Of a stretch of DNA of 64,000 nucleotides, positions 42,556 to 50,661 are shown in pieces. Below the pieces are notes generated by a model. It was not told the DNA's origin. It did not search any database and saw only the letters and a list, made by a program, of their open reading frames with translations. The stretch is taken from positions 464,858 through 528,857 of the forward strand of contig JAHBVX010000005.1 of NCBI GenBank assembly GCA_019637295.1. The letters are read 5' to 3'. The position numbers and the translations under genes were made by a program. Positions within the stretch are counted from its first letter, which is position 1. Every line of letters begins with the position of its first letter. The stretch is from Polyangiaceae bacterium. GTDB lineage: Bacteria; Myxococcota_A; Polyangia; Polyangiales; Polyangiaceae.

Positions 42556-44364
42556 TCAGCGCGCGTACAGCGGCCAGCTCGCGAGCAGCGCAACCGGCGC
42601 GCCCGGGCCGCTCTGCCGCAGCGCGCGCTCGCACTCCGCGAGCGACAAGCGCCGGGGTCCGAAGATGGTCGGATCCGCCGCGTCCGCGTCCATGAGCGAG
42701 CTCGGGCTGTCCACCCCGTAGTCGTCCGGGTGCCCCGGCATGTCGAGCAGGATGTGGCCGAGCTCGTGCGCGAGCACATAGCTGCGCGCGCCCGCGACGA
42801 GCCCCGCGCGATCGACGATCACCACGTTCTGGATGCTGCCGCCGTCGCCGAAGATGAACGACTCGCCGATGCGACCGCTGCGAGAGAAGCTCGGGATCAC
42901 GAGCACCTCGATGGTGCGCGGATCGCCGTCGTCGAGCGCCTTGATCAGCGTGCGCTCCTCCAGCGTACCCGCGGCGGCGTCGAAGTCCGAGAAATGCGTC
43001 AGCCCGTCGCTCAGATCCACGGAGCCGATCTGGACGGCCAGCGCCGTGTCCGTGGACGGCGGGCCGTCGCTCGAGAGCGTGGACCAGCCACCCTGCGGCC
43101 GCGCGACCAGCACGTCCGCGGTTGGCAGCGCCCCTTGGGTCACGCGAGGGTTGGGGCTCACCCGCGCGACGAAGCCAAGCTTGCGGATCGCCGCGGCCAG
43201 GCGGCGCGCGACTCGCTCGGGCGTCTCGCCCGCAGCGGTGGCGAGGGTCACCGGCCGGCCATCCACCGCGAGCGCGATCGCTCCGCCCGTCGCGGGCAAC
43301 CCCGCGGCCCCGCCGATGGCGATCAGGAACGGCGGCGGCGGATCCACCACCGCCACGTCGAGCTCGGCGGCGGGACCGAAATGGATCCCGCACTGCCCCC
43401 AGAGCCCGGACGCCACGTGCACCTCGTCGCGAGCCAACGCGAGCGCGCGCGCCTCGGTGCCCCCGATGGGCGGTGACGCGCCGGGCGACTGTCGCACTAG
43501 CCGCACGCGCAGCCGGCCTCGCACCCGCTCGATGGGTCCGAGCGCGCTCTGTCGCGGTCCTCCCACGCGCAGCGACACCGCGCGCTGCCCGGCGTGCGTC
43601 AGGGCCAGCCGTCCGCCAACCTCGGCACGCAGCGAGCGCCACGATGAACCCGGGTGGCTGCGATCGATCAGGTCGCTCGTCGCGCGCACGGGCCCCGTCG
43701 CCTGGCAGCGCCGCCCCGCAGGCACGGACGGCGGACAGGCGATCGCCGTCAGGCGCAGCGGACCGAGTCGGTCGAGCTCTCGCCCCCCGGGATCGAGAGA
43801 CGCCAGCTCCAAGCGCTCGAGCGCCACCTCGCCCTCGCTCGCCACCAGGAAGGACACCGCCTCGTCGTCGACGGCGTCGGCGCGGGTCAACGACGCCGGC
43901 AAGCTGCGCGTGATGGCGACGTGGGAGCGCGCGAGGTCCATGAGCCGGCCGCGGCTGTCCAGCGCGAAGGCCTCCACCACCGACACCTCGAGCGCCGGCT
44001 TGCCCGACACGAGCACTCGCGCCGACCCCACCGTCAGGCCCTGCAACCAGAGGCGCTTGACCTTCGCCGCGCCAGCCAACGGCGCCTCGCCGCGCAGCAG
44101 CCGCAGGGCGCTGCCGTCTGCAACCGCCGGCGCCGCGCGGGGCAGGCCGATCTCGAGCAGCGCGGCGAGGATGGGCTTGCTGCTCGGCGTCTGCTCGCGA
44201 TCCGGCCGGCCGTCGTCGTCGTCGTCGTCCGAGTCGACGAAGATCAGCACGCTCTGCGGCGCGTCCTCAGGCGACAGGGTCAGGGGCGCGGCGCCCACCA
44301 GCGTCGCGGCTGCGAGCGACCCCGCGAGCGCGAGGGCCGCGCGCGGCCCTCTCACTCGGGCCAC
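42556..44364 (-). CDS. secreted zinc metalloprotease-like protein
   Basis: 602 residues from GTG 44364. A signal peptide (LALAGSLAAATLVGA) precedes an Asp-rich DSDDDDDDGR stretch that could bind calcium. Near residue 533 is the zinc motif HELGHILLDMPGH followed by PDDYG and a Met-turn-like SLMDAD, resembling metzincins but with the third His two residues later than in HExxHxxGxxH. About 500 residues of unassigned beta-rich sequence precede it, including CPP/CQ pairs. Probably exported. Its start overlaps the end of the HEAT-like gene by 13 bases. Confidence 0.8.
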   Translation of the reverse strand: MARVRGPRAALALAGSLAAATLVGAAPLTLSPEDAPQSVLIFVDSDDDDDDGRPDREQTPSSKPILAALLEIGLPRAAPAVADGSALRLLRGEAPLAGAAKVKRLWLQGLTVGSARVLVSGKPALEVSVVEAFALDSRGRLMDLARSHVAITRSLPASLTRADAVDDEAVSFLVASEGEVALERLELASLDPGGRELDRLGPLRLTAIACPPSVPAGRRCQATGPVRATSDLIDRSHPGSSWRSLRAEVGGRLALTHAGQRAVSLRVGGPRQSALGPIERVRGRLRVRLVRQSPGASPPIGGTEARALALARDEVHVASGLWGQCGIHFGPAAELDVAVVDPPPPFLIAIGGAAGLPATGGAIALAVDGRPVTLATAAGETPERVARRLAAAIRKLGFVARVSPNPRVTQGALPTADVLVARPQGGWSTLSSDGPPSTDTALAVQIGSVDLSDGLTHFSDFDAAAGTLEERTLIKALDDGDPRTIEVLVIPSFSRSGRIGESFIFGDGGSIQNVVIVDRAGLVAGARSYVLAHELGHILLDMPGHPDDYGVDSPSSLMDADAADPTIFGPRRLSLAECERALRQSGPGAPVALLASWPLYAR

Positions 44365-45557
44365 CCGAGCTGCACGCGTCGAAAGCGCGGCTCGTCGAGC
44401 AGCGGCGCGGTGTCTCCCCCGTGCGCGTGCACCAGCGCGCCCCAGGCGACGGTCGCGAGCTGCTTGCTGGCGAGCAGTCGCTCCCCCAGGGCCGCCGCCT
44501 CCCCTCGCTCCCCCACGTCGTACAGCGCCGCGGTGGCGAGACCGCGCAGCGCTTCGCGACGGGGGTTGCCGGCGATCTTGCGCAGGGCTTCGGTCATGTC
44601 GTCGCGTCCGTGGTCGCGGGCGAGATAGAGCGCTGCGCGCACCGCCGACTCGCTGGTCAAGGTCTGACTCTTGGCGAGCGTCTCGAGCATGGGGCGCGCG
44701 TTCGTCGCCCGCGCGGCCGCCAGCCGATACAAGAACGTGGGATCACGATCGGCGCTCGGTCGGTCGCTGAGTCTCGCGACGAGCTCGAGGGTGGGGCGTA
44801 CGTCGGGTGGACGCTCCACGTCCTCGGTCAGCGCCCACGCGACCATCGCCCACGCGCTGCGCGCGCTCGAAGGGCCGGCGCTCGCGCGCTGCCGGGCGTC
44901 GTCCAGGGGAGCTCTGTCACCTCCCCGCGCCGCGATGGCGCCGAACACGAGCCACCGCCCCAGGTGTCGCTCCGCGTCACGCAGCACCCCGAGCGCCGGC
45001 CCGATGCCCGCGGGCATCGGCGGAGCCCACAGCAGCGGCACGAACAGCTCGGCGCATAAATCGATGCGATGGCTCTCTTTGATCTTCGGCGCGACGGAGG
45101 CGACCAAGTCACCGCTCGACTCGCCCCGCGCGACCCGCGCCACCTCGGCAGCGAACGCGAGGTGCGGGTGGCGATTCATCACGGCGCGCGCGAGGGGCTC
45201 GCTGAGCAGCTCACCCCGCGAGAGGCTCGCCGCGCTGAGGGTGCACAGACCACCCGCTTCTTCGGAGCCGAGCGCGTCGCGCAAGGCCGCCAGGGCGGAG
45301 CTCTCTCCGACCTCCGCCAGTCCGCGCCCCAGGGCCGCGTACAGCGGCCGCTTGAAGCTCCCGCGGCGCACCAACACGGTGAGCGCCTCGCTCGCCGCCG
45401 CGCGCAGTCGGGGCGAGTACGGCAGCAGCGCGCGAATCACGCCGCCGAGCCGTCCCTCGTGCGGCGGCTTGCGGCGCAGCGCCGCCTTGAGGTCCGCCTC
45501 GAGGCGGTCGGTGAGAGCAGCCTTCAGTCGATCCCCCCGATCCGCCCTCAATCCCAT
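44352..45557 (-). CDS. HEAT-like alpha-helical repeat protein
   Basis: 401 residues from ATG 45557. Nearly all alpha-helical, with repeating units of about 35-40 residues (for example ALYLARDHGRDDMTEALRKIAGNPRREALRGLATAALYD), as in HEAT/ARM-like proteins. No signal peptide or membrane segment, so it is probably cytoplasmic. It has no catalytic motif and presumably binds a protein partner. Its end overlaps the metalloprotease start, which suggests co-expression. Confidence 0.7.
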   Translation of the reverse strand: MGLRADRGDRLKAALTDRLEADLKAALRRKPPHEGRLGGVIRALLPYSPRLRAAASEALTVLVRRGSFKRPLYAALGRGLAEVGESSALAALRDALGSEEAGGLCTLSAASLSRGELLSEPLARAVMNRHPHLAFAAEVARVARGESSGDLVASVAPKIKESHRIDLCAELFVPLLWAPPMPAGIGPALGVLRDAERHLGRWLVFGAIAARGGDRAPLDDARQRASAGPSSARSAWAMVAWALTEDVERPPDVRPTLELVARLSDRPSADRDPTFLYRLAAARATNARPMLETLAKSQTLTSESAVRAALYLARDHGRDDMTEALRKIAGNPRREALRGLATAALYDVGERGEAAALGERLLASKQLATVAWGALVHAHGGDTAPLLDEPRFRRVQLGWPE

Positions 45558-45715
45558 GTTGGGCCGACTTGGAAAGGTAGCACCGCTTGCCCGAAAACCC
45601 TCACCCCAAATTGTCCGCGGCAGTCCGGGCCGCACGAAATTGCCCAGCGCAGTCCTGCGGGAACAGGGAAATGCCAGCGTAAGCCCACGCGCCCCCCCGC
45701 GTTTGATGTGATGAG

Positions 45716-45744
45716 TTGACCGGCCCCGGCCGTCCAAGTACTAA
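45716..45744 (+). promoter_or_regulatory. possible sigma-70-type promoter
   Basis: TTGACC and TACTAA are separated by 17 bases and lie about 57 bases before the ATG of the YGQQPG-repeat lipoprotein. The -35 box is good, the -10 box weak (three of six consensus bases). A good GAGGAG ribosome site lies before the ATG. Confidence 0.35.
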
Positions 45745-45800
45745 CTGAGTGCCCGGTCTGACGGTTTTCCGCCCAGGACCGAATTTCGAGGAGTCATCTC

Positions 45801-46184
45801 ATGCGCCACGCGCTCTTCACTTCCCTCACGCTCGCCGTCACCGCGGCCCTCGTCGCTACCTCCTGCAAGAAGAAGGAGGATCCGCCGCCCCAGGATCAGT
45901 ACTACGGCCAGCAGCCGGGGTACGGTCAGCAGCCCGGGTACGGCCAGCAGCCCGGGTACGGGCAGCAGCCCGGCTACCAGCAGCCGCCGGCGGAGCAGAT
46001 GTCGACTCCTGCGCCCATGGCGTTCCCGTGTCAGTCGGACGCGCAGTGCCTCACGCATCGCTGCAACGTGCAGCACGGCAAGTGTGCCTGGCCCTGCGCC
46101 ACGAACGTCGACTGCGCCGCAGGCAATCAGTGCGTGCCGCCGGCGTGCATGCCCTCCCTCGGCACGCCGGCCCCCACTCAGTGA
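45801..46184 (+). CDS. lipoprotein with YGQQPG repeats and Cys-rich end
   Basis: 127 residues. Signal peptide with lipobox-like ATSC and a Lys-rich KKKEDPPP start. Residues about 35-60 are four perfect YGQQPG hexapeptides preceded by QY and followed by YQQPP; the DNA copies are 18-base repeats (45903-45974) with different third bases. A Cys-rich C-terminus follows (CQSDAQCLTHRCNVQHGKCAWPC). The repeat is Tyr/Gln/Gly-rich and likely disordered, like low-complexity phase-separating segments. It precedes cyaY by one base and may share its transcript. Confidence 0.82.
   Translation: MRHALFTSLTLAVTAALVATSCKKKEDPPPQDQYYGQQPGYGQQPGYGQQPGYGQQPGYQQPPAEQMSTPAPMAFPCQSDAQCLTHRCNVQHGKCAWPCATNVDCAAGNQCVPPACMPSLGTPAPTQ
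45903..45974 (+). repeat. four 18-base coding repeats (YGQQPG)
   Basis: Four tandem copies of an 18-base unit starting TACGG(C/T/G)CAGCAGCC, each coding Tyr-Gly-Gln-Gln-Pro-Gly. The copies differ only at third codon positions (and at one final G/C), so selection on the peptide rather than recent slippage alone is suggested. Confidence 0.9.
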
Positions 46185-46185
46185 C

Positions 46186-46518
46186 GTGTCGACCGAGGAC
46201 GAATACGAGCAGCGCGCCTACCCCGAGCTTCGCGCGCTGCTCGACGCGCTCGATGCGCTCGAGCTCGACGGCGCCGAGTCCGAGCTCGCGAGTGACATCC
46301 TGAGCATCGAGTTCGCTGACGGCGCAAGCTACGTGATCAACTCGCACCGCGCTGCCCGCCAGATCTGGATGGCGGCGGAGCGGAGCGCTTGGCACTTCGA
46401 CTACTCGCCGGCCTCGAACAGCTGGACCGACGCCAAGACCGGGGCCGAACTGTGGGCCACCGTCGCAGAGGTGCTCTCGAAGAAGCTCGGTCGGCCCGTC
46501 GCGCTCGGGCGGGGCTGA
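46186..46518 (+). CDS. cyaY: frataxin-like iron protein CyaY
   Basis: 110 residues from GTG 46186, one base after the lipoprotein stop. Clear frataxin fold signature: YVINSHRAARQIWMA, then AWHFDYSPASNSWTDAKTG and ELWATVAEVLS. An acidic first helix (EDEYEQRAYPELRALLDALDALE) provides the iron-binding ridge. CyaY binds iron and regulates Fe-S cluster assembly in the cytoplasm. No other Fe-S assembly gene is next to it; a cysteine desulfurase is 27 kb away. Convergent with the next gene by 3 bases. Confidence 0.95.
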   Translation: MSTEDEYEQRAYPELRALLDALDALELDGAESELASDILSIEFADGASYVINSHRAARQIWMAAERSAWHFDYSPASNSWTDAKTGAELWATVAEVLSKKLGRPVALGRG

Positions 46519-46521
46519 GCC

Positions 46522-46794
46522 TCAGCGGTCGCGCAGCCGCTTGCCGATGAAGTACCCGAGCAGCGTGACGCCGACACCGACGGCGACGACCACGCCCAGG
46601 GTCGAAGCGCGCTTCTTGCGCCGTGCGTCGCGCGAGCGAACGGCGGCCCGAGGAGCCTCACCGAGCGCGCGCACTGGCGGCCCGGCACTCGATACGGACG
46701 CAGGCGCGCTCACCACCCCACCAGCATCGGCTCGGCTGCTCGAGGTCACGAGGCAGAGCGCGACGAGCAGCAGCGCGGGAGCGCTCACGGACAC
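46522..46794 (-). CDS. small membrane protein, hypothetical
   Basis: 90 residues. N-terminal signal-like hydrophobic segment (APALLLVALCLVTSSSRA), a small residue-rich middle, a basic RSRDARRKKRAS patch, and a C-terminal membrane helix (TLGVVVAVGVGVTLLGYFIG) ending KRLRDR. A two-helix or tail-anchored membrane topology is likely. It starts 10 bases after the ileS stop and is probably the last gene of that transcript. No family recognised. Confidence 0.6.
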   Translation of the reverse strand: MSVSAPALLLVALCLVTSSSRADAGGVVSAPASVSSAGPPVRALGEAPRAAVRSRDARRKKRASTLGVVVAVGVGVTLLGYFIGKRLRDR

Positions 46795-46804
46795 CGACGA
46801 CCGC

Positions 46805-49800
46805 TCATGAGCCGAGCCGCCCGATGCTGAAGCGCAGCGTCTCCGCGCCCAGCTCGTGGGCGCGAGCCTCCGCCCCCGGCTGCTCGAAGCGCACGTCGCT
46901 GGCGAGGCACTCGCTCGTCAAGTGGGCCTGCCCCGCCCGCGCGACGCGCACGACCCGCTCGCTGCCGTCCACTCGCAGCAACACGCGCTCGGTGAAGCCC
47001 AGGTTCAGCTCCTTGCGCGCCGCTTGGACGCGGCTGACGATCTCGCGCAGGAGGCCCTCGTCCACGAGCGCTTCGCTCAGCGTGGTGTGGAGCACGACCA
47101 CACCCACCGCGCCGGCGTTGGCCGCGTAGCCCTCAGCCGCCGCGACCGCGACCTCGAGCTCCTCGCTCGACAGCTCGAGGGGCGCCCCGTCGACCTCGAC
47201 CACGGCGCGACCGTGCTGCGAGAGCTGCGCGAACAGCGCGCCGCCATCGGCCGCCTCGAGCGCCTTCTTCACGGCTTGCACTTGGCCGCCGAGGCGCGGA
47301 CCGAGGGTGCGAAAGTTGGGCTTGAGCTTGAAGCTGACCGCGTCGAGCTCGTGGCCGGGGTCGTGCAGTACCACCTCGTGTACGTTCAGCTCCTCGGCGA
47401 TCAGCGGGCTGTGCAGGGCCACCCGCGGCCGCAGCTCCCGATCGTTGAACACCACGTCCACCCGCGACAGCGGCTGGCGGACCCGCAGCCGGCTCTGGGT
47501 CCGCACGCCGAGCCCCAGGCTGACGATCTCGCGCACCGCCGCCATCTCACGAACCAGCCCGGCGTCGATGCGAGACTCGTCGCACTCGGGGAAGTCCTCC
47601 AGATGCACGCTGGGCTTCGCGCCGGCCGCGCCGGCTTCGACCACGAGGTTCTGATACACCTCTTCGCTGAAGAAGGGCACGAAGGGCGCGCTCAGCTTGG
47701 CGGCGACCACCAGCACCTCGTACAGCGTGGCGAGCGCGTCACGCTTGTCCTGCTCGAAGCCTGGCGCCCAGAAGCGCGCGCGACTGCGGCGCACGTACCA
47801 GTTCGACACGCCCTCCACGAGCGCGAGCAACCGCTGCGCGGCGTCGTACACCTGGTAGCCGTCGAGCGCGCGCCCCACGTCGCGCGCAGCCAGGTTGAGC
47901 TCCGAGAGCATCCAGCGGTCGAGCAACGCGCGCTCGCTCGGCGGCCGCGGCGCCTGCTCCGCGCTGCCCGGCCGGTAGCCGTCGATGTTCGCGTAGATGA
48001 CGAAGAACGAGTACACGTTGCGCAGCTTGACCAGGAAGTCCTTCTGGAGCAGCCGCACGTTGCCCAGGCTGTGCCGGGTGTTGGACCAGGGCGGGCTCGC
48101 GGCGTAGAAGAACCACCGGAACGCGTCCGCGCCCGGCGCCGGCGTGCTCTCGTCCTCCAGGAACACTCGCTCCCGCGCGGGCGCCCGCGGCACCTCCACC
48201 GGCTGAGTGCCCAGCCCGGTCGTGATGGGCCGGGCGCCAAGCCGCTCGCGATCCCCCGCAGAGAGCAGCACCACCCGGCGAGGCAGCTTCTTCTCCGCGC
48301 GCACGGCGAGCTCGAGCCTCTGGCCGCCGCCGTCCCCGCGATACACGGCGACGCGCGCGCCCTCGGCCAGGTCCATGCCCTCCAGATCTTCGCGCGCGAT
48401 CAGCGCCACGCCGTCGGTGCCGTGAGCGTCCTTCACGCCCTCGAGCACGCCGAACTCCATGCGCACGCGATCGAGGATGATCTCCGGCGGCGTGTAGTTG
48501 CCTCGACTCTTGCTCTCCTTCTTGCCTTCCTTGTCCCCGACGTGGCCGAGCACGATGCAGCTCTTGTAGGGGTGGGGGAACTCGCGCACCGACGCCAGAC
48601 CGAGCCGCTCTTGCGTCTCCGCGTCGAACACCAGCGTGGAGATCATGAGCAGCGAGTAGAACCAGCCGCGGGTCTGATCGATGGCCTCGCTGATGAAGTC
48701 CGCTGGGAACGCGTCATCGAAGCGCTCCCGCGAGCCGGGCTCCTGGGGGAAGCCCCACTGTGCGAAGGGCATGCAACCCGAGTCGAACCAGCAGTCGATG
48801 ACCTCGGGGACCCGGCGCATGACCGCGCCGCAGGTCGGGCACGGCAGCGTCACCTGGTCGATCCACGGTTTGTGGACGATCAGGTGCTCGTTCAGGCTCG
48901 GGTCCTTGGCCTGCGCGGCGCGGAAGTGGGCGAAGGCGTCGGGGTTCAGCGCGAGGATCTCGTCCACGCTGGTGGGGGCATGGCGGTGCTCGCCGTCCCG
49001 TGAGCAAATCCAGACGTTGAGGGGCGTCCCCCAGAAGCGCTCGCGGGAGAGCGCCCAGTCCACGTTGTTGCGCAAGAAGTCGCCGAAGCGCCCCTCACGG
49101 ATGTGCTCCGGCAGCCACCCCACCCGAGCGTTGTTGGCCAGGGCTTGCTCCACCACCGCGGTGGTGCGGATGAACCACGCGGGCCGCGCCATCTGGATCA
49201 GCGGGTCTTGCTCCGCACGCCAGCAGAACGGGTAGTCGTGCCGGTACAGCTCCTGCAGCACCAAGAGCCCGCGCGCCGCCAGCTCCGCGATGATGTCGCG
49301 ATCACAGTCCTTGACCCAGCGCCCGGCGTACGGGCCCGCTTCGGATCGGAAGCTGCCGTCGGGATCCACCGCGCAGATCAGCTCTACCGCCAGCGGGTCC
49401 GCGTAGCGAGCCAGCTCCGCCTTGTGGGCCTCGTGATCGTCCTCGCCGAACGCGGGGGCGATGTGGACGATGCCGGTGCCAGTGTCGAGCGTCACGAAGT
49501 CCGCGCCGAGCACGCGCCAGTAGGTCGCCACCTCCCCGCCCGCGCGGAGCTTCGTGCGCTGGCCGCCAAGGCGCTGGCTGAAGGTGTCGAAGGGCGGGCA
49601 ATACTCGAGACCGACCAGCGCCTCACCCTTGACCGTGCTCTCGACGAGCAGCTCCCGGCCGAGCTTCTCCGACAGCGCGGCGCGCAGCTGGCTCGCGACG
49701 ATCAGCGTCTGGGCGCCGAGCTCGGGCAGCGCCGCCGGCTTGCCCTTGCGCGCGAGGGGCTCGCCGATGCGCACCCGATCGTAGTCCACGCTGGGCTTCA

Positions 49801-50530
49801 CCGCGGCGTAGCCGTTGGAGGGCAACGTCCAGGGCGTCGTGGTCCAGACCACCAACGCGGCGCTGGGCTCGTCCCGCAGCGGGAACGCGATGTAGACGCT
49901 CGGATCGTCGACGGTCTTGTAGCCGAGGCCCACCTCCGCGCTCGACAGCGCCGTGCCGCCCTGCGCCCACCACCACACGACCTTGTGCCCCTGGTACAGC
50001 AGCCCCTTTCGGAACAGCTCCCCGAGGGCCCACCACACGCTCTGCACGTAGCTCTTGTGGTAGGTCACGTAGGCGTCCGGCAGGCTCACCCAGAACCCGA
50101 GCCGCTCGGTGAGCCGCTCCCACTCGCTGGTGTAGCGGAACACGCTCTCGATGCAGCGGGCCACGAAGGGCTCCACGCCGTACGCCTCGATCGCGGCCTT
50201 GCCGTGGATGCGCAGCTCCTTCTCGACCTCCACCTCCACCGGCAGGCCGTGGGTGTCCCAGCCGCCCTTGCGCAGCACGCGCTTGCCGCGCATGGACTGG
50301 TAGCGCGGAAATAGGTCCTTGACGACGCGAGTCAGGACGTGGCCGTTGTGGGGCACGCCGTTGGCCGTCGGAGGACCTTCGTAGAACACGAAGTGTGGCG
50401 CGCTCGGTCCCCGGTGCTCGAGGGAGGCCTCGAAGATGCCGCGCTGCCGCCACAGCTCCAGAATGGCCCGCTCGTAGCGGGGAAAGTCGAGCTCCTGGGG
50501 CACGGGGCGGAAGGCAGGATCGGCGGTCAT
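46805..50530 (-). CDS. ileS: isoleucyl-tRNA synthetase, type 2-like, with insertion
   Basis: 1241 residues from ATG 50530, about 200 more than usual. HIGH motif in GVPHNGHVL near 57; editing domain with WTTTPWTLPSN and GEDDHEAHKAEL; KMSKS variant KESKSRGN near 670. Between LDRV (about 690) and GADAFRWFFYAASPPWSNTRHS-type core (about 795) lies an extra domain of about 105 residues (RMEFGVLEGVKDAHGTDGVAL ... FLEDESTPAPGADA), just where type 2 IleS has a short DxxGADxxRW link. The anticodon-binding and C-terminal domains follow, the latter about 180 residues and DUF5915-like. It charges tRNA-Ile and edits valine. Type 2 enzymes are often less sensitive to mupirocin. Confidence 0.93.
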   Translation of the reverse strand: MTADPAFRPVPQELDFPRYERAILELWRQRGIFEASLEHRGPSAPHFVFYEGPPTANGVPHNGHVLTRVVKDLFPRYQSMRGKRVLRKGGWDTHGLPVEVEVEKELRIHGKAAIEAYGVEPFVARCIESVFRYTSEWERLTERLGFWVSLPDAYVTYHKSYVQSVWWALGELFRKGLLYQGHKVVWWWAQGGTALSSAEVGLGYKTVDDPSVYIAFPLRDEPSAALVVWTTTPWTLPSNGYAAVKPSVDYDRVRIGEPLARKGKPAALPELGAQTLIVASQLRAALSEKLGRELLVESTVKGEALVGLEYCPPFDTFSQRLGGQRTKLRAGGEVATYWRVLGADFVTLDTGTGIVHIAPAFGEDDHEAHKAELARYADPLAVELICAVDPDGSFRSEAGPYAGRWVKDCDRDIIAELAARGLLVLQELYRHDYPFCWRAEQDPLIQMARPAWFIRTTAVVEQALANNARVGWLPEHIREGRFGDFLRNNVDWALSRERFWGTPLNVWICSRDGEHRHAPTSVDEILALNPDAFAHFRAAQAKDPSLNEHLIVHKPWIDQVTLPCPTCGAVMRRVPEVIDCWFDSGCMPFAQWGFPQEPGSRERFDDAFPADFISEAIDQTRGWFYSLLMISTLVFDAETQERLGLASVREFPHPYKSCIVLGHVGDKEGKKESKSRGNYTPPEIILDRVRMEFGVLEGVKDAHGTDGVALIAREDLEGMDLAEGARVAVYRGDGGGQRLELAVRAEKKLPRRVVLLSAGDRERLGARPITTGLGTQPVEVPRAPARERVFLEDESTPAPGADAFRWFFYAASPPWSNTRHSLGNVRLLQKDFLVKLRNVYSFFVIYANIDGYRPGSAEQAPRPPSERALLDRWMLSELNLAARDVGRALDGYQVYDAAQRLLALVEGVSNWYVRRSRARFWAPGFEQDKRDALATLYEVLVVAAKLSAPFVPFFSEEVYQNLVVEAGAAGAKPSVHLEDFPECDESRIDAGLVREMAAVREIVSLGLGVRTQSRLRVRQPLSRVDVVFNDRELRPRVALHSPLIAEELNVHEVVLHDPGHELDAVSFKLKPNFRTLGPRLGGQVQAVKKALEAADGGALFAQLSQHGRAVVEVDGAPLELSSEELEVAVAAAEGYAANAGAVGVVVLHTTLSEALVDEGLLREIVSRVQAARKELNLGFTERVLLRVDGSERVVRVARAGQAHLTSECLASDVRFEQPGAEARAHELGAETLRFSIGRLGS

Positions 50531-50611
50531 CGGTCGCGGCCGCAGCGTATACCACGCGTCGCGGCCGCCCGGCAGCGCGCGCCAGACGCGCCGGTGCCCG
50601 GGCGCGCCGGT

Positions 50612-50635
50612 GCCCGGGCGCTTCTGCGCCCGGGC
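50612..50635 (-). terminator. perfect GC hairpin downstream of lipoprotein gene
   Basis: GCCCGGGCGC-TTCT-GCGCCCGGGC, a perfect 10-base stem with a 4-base loop, 27 bases after the stop of the Cys-rich lipoprotein gene and before ileS. There is no T-tract. Next to it the 16-base word GCGCCGGTGCCCGGGC is repeated directly. It may slow polymerase or stabilise the upstream mRNA end. Confidence 0.5.
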
Positions 50636-50661
50636 CCTCGGCGGACGGCGACCGGCGTCGC

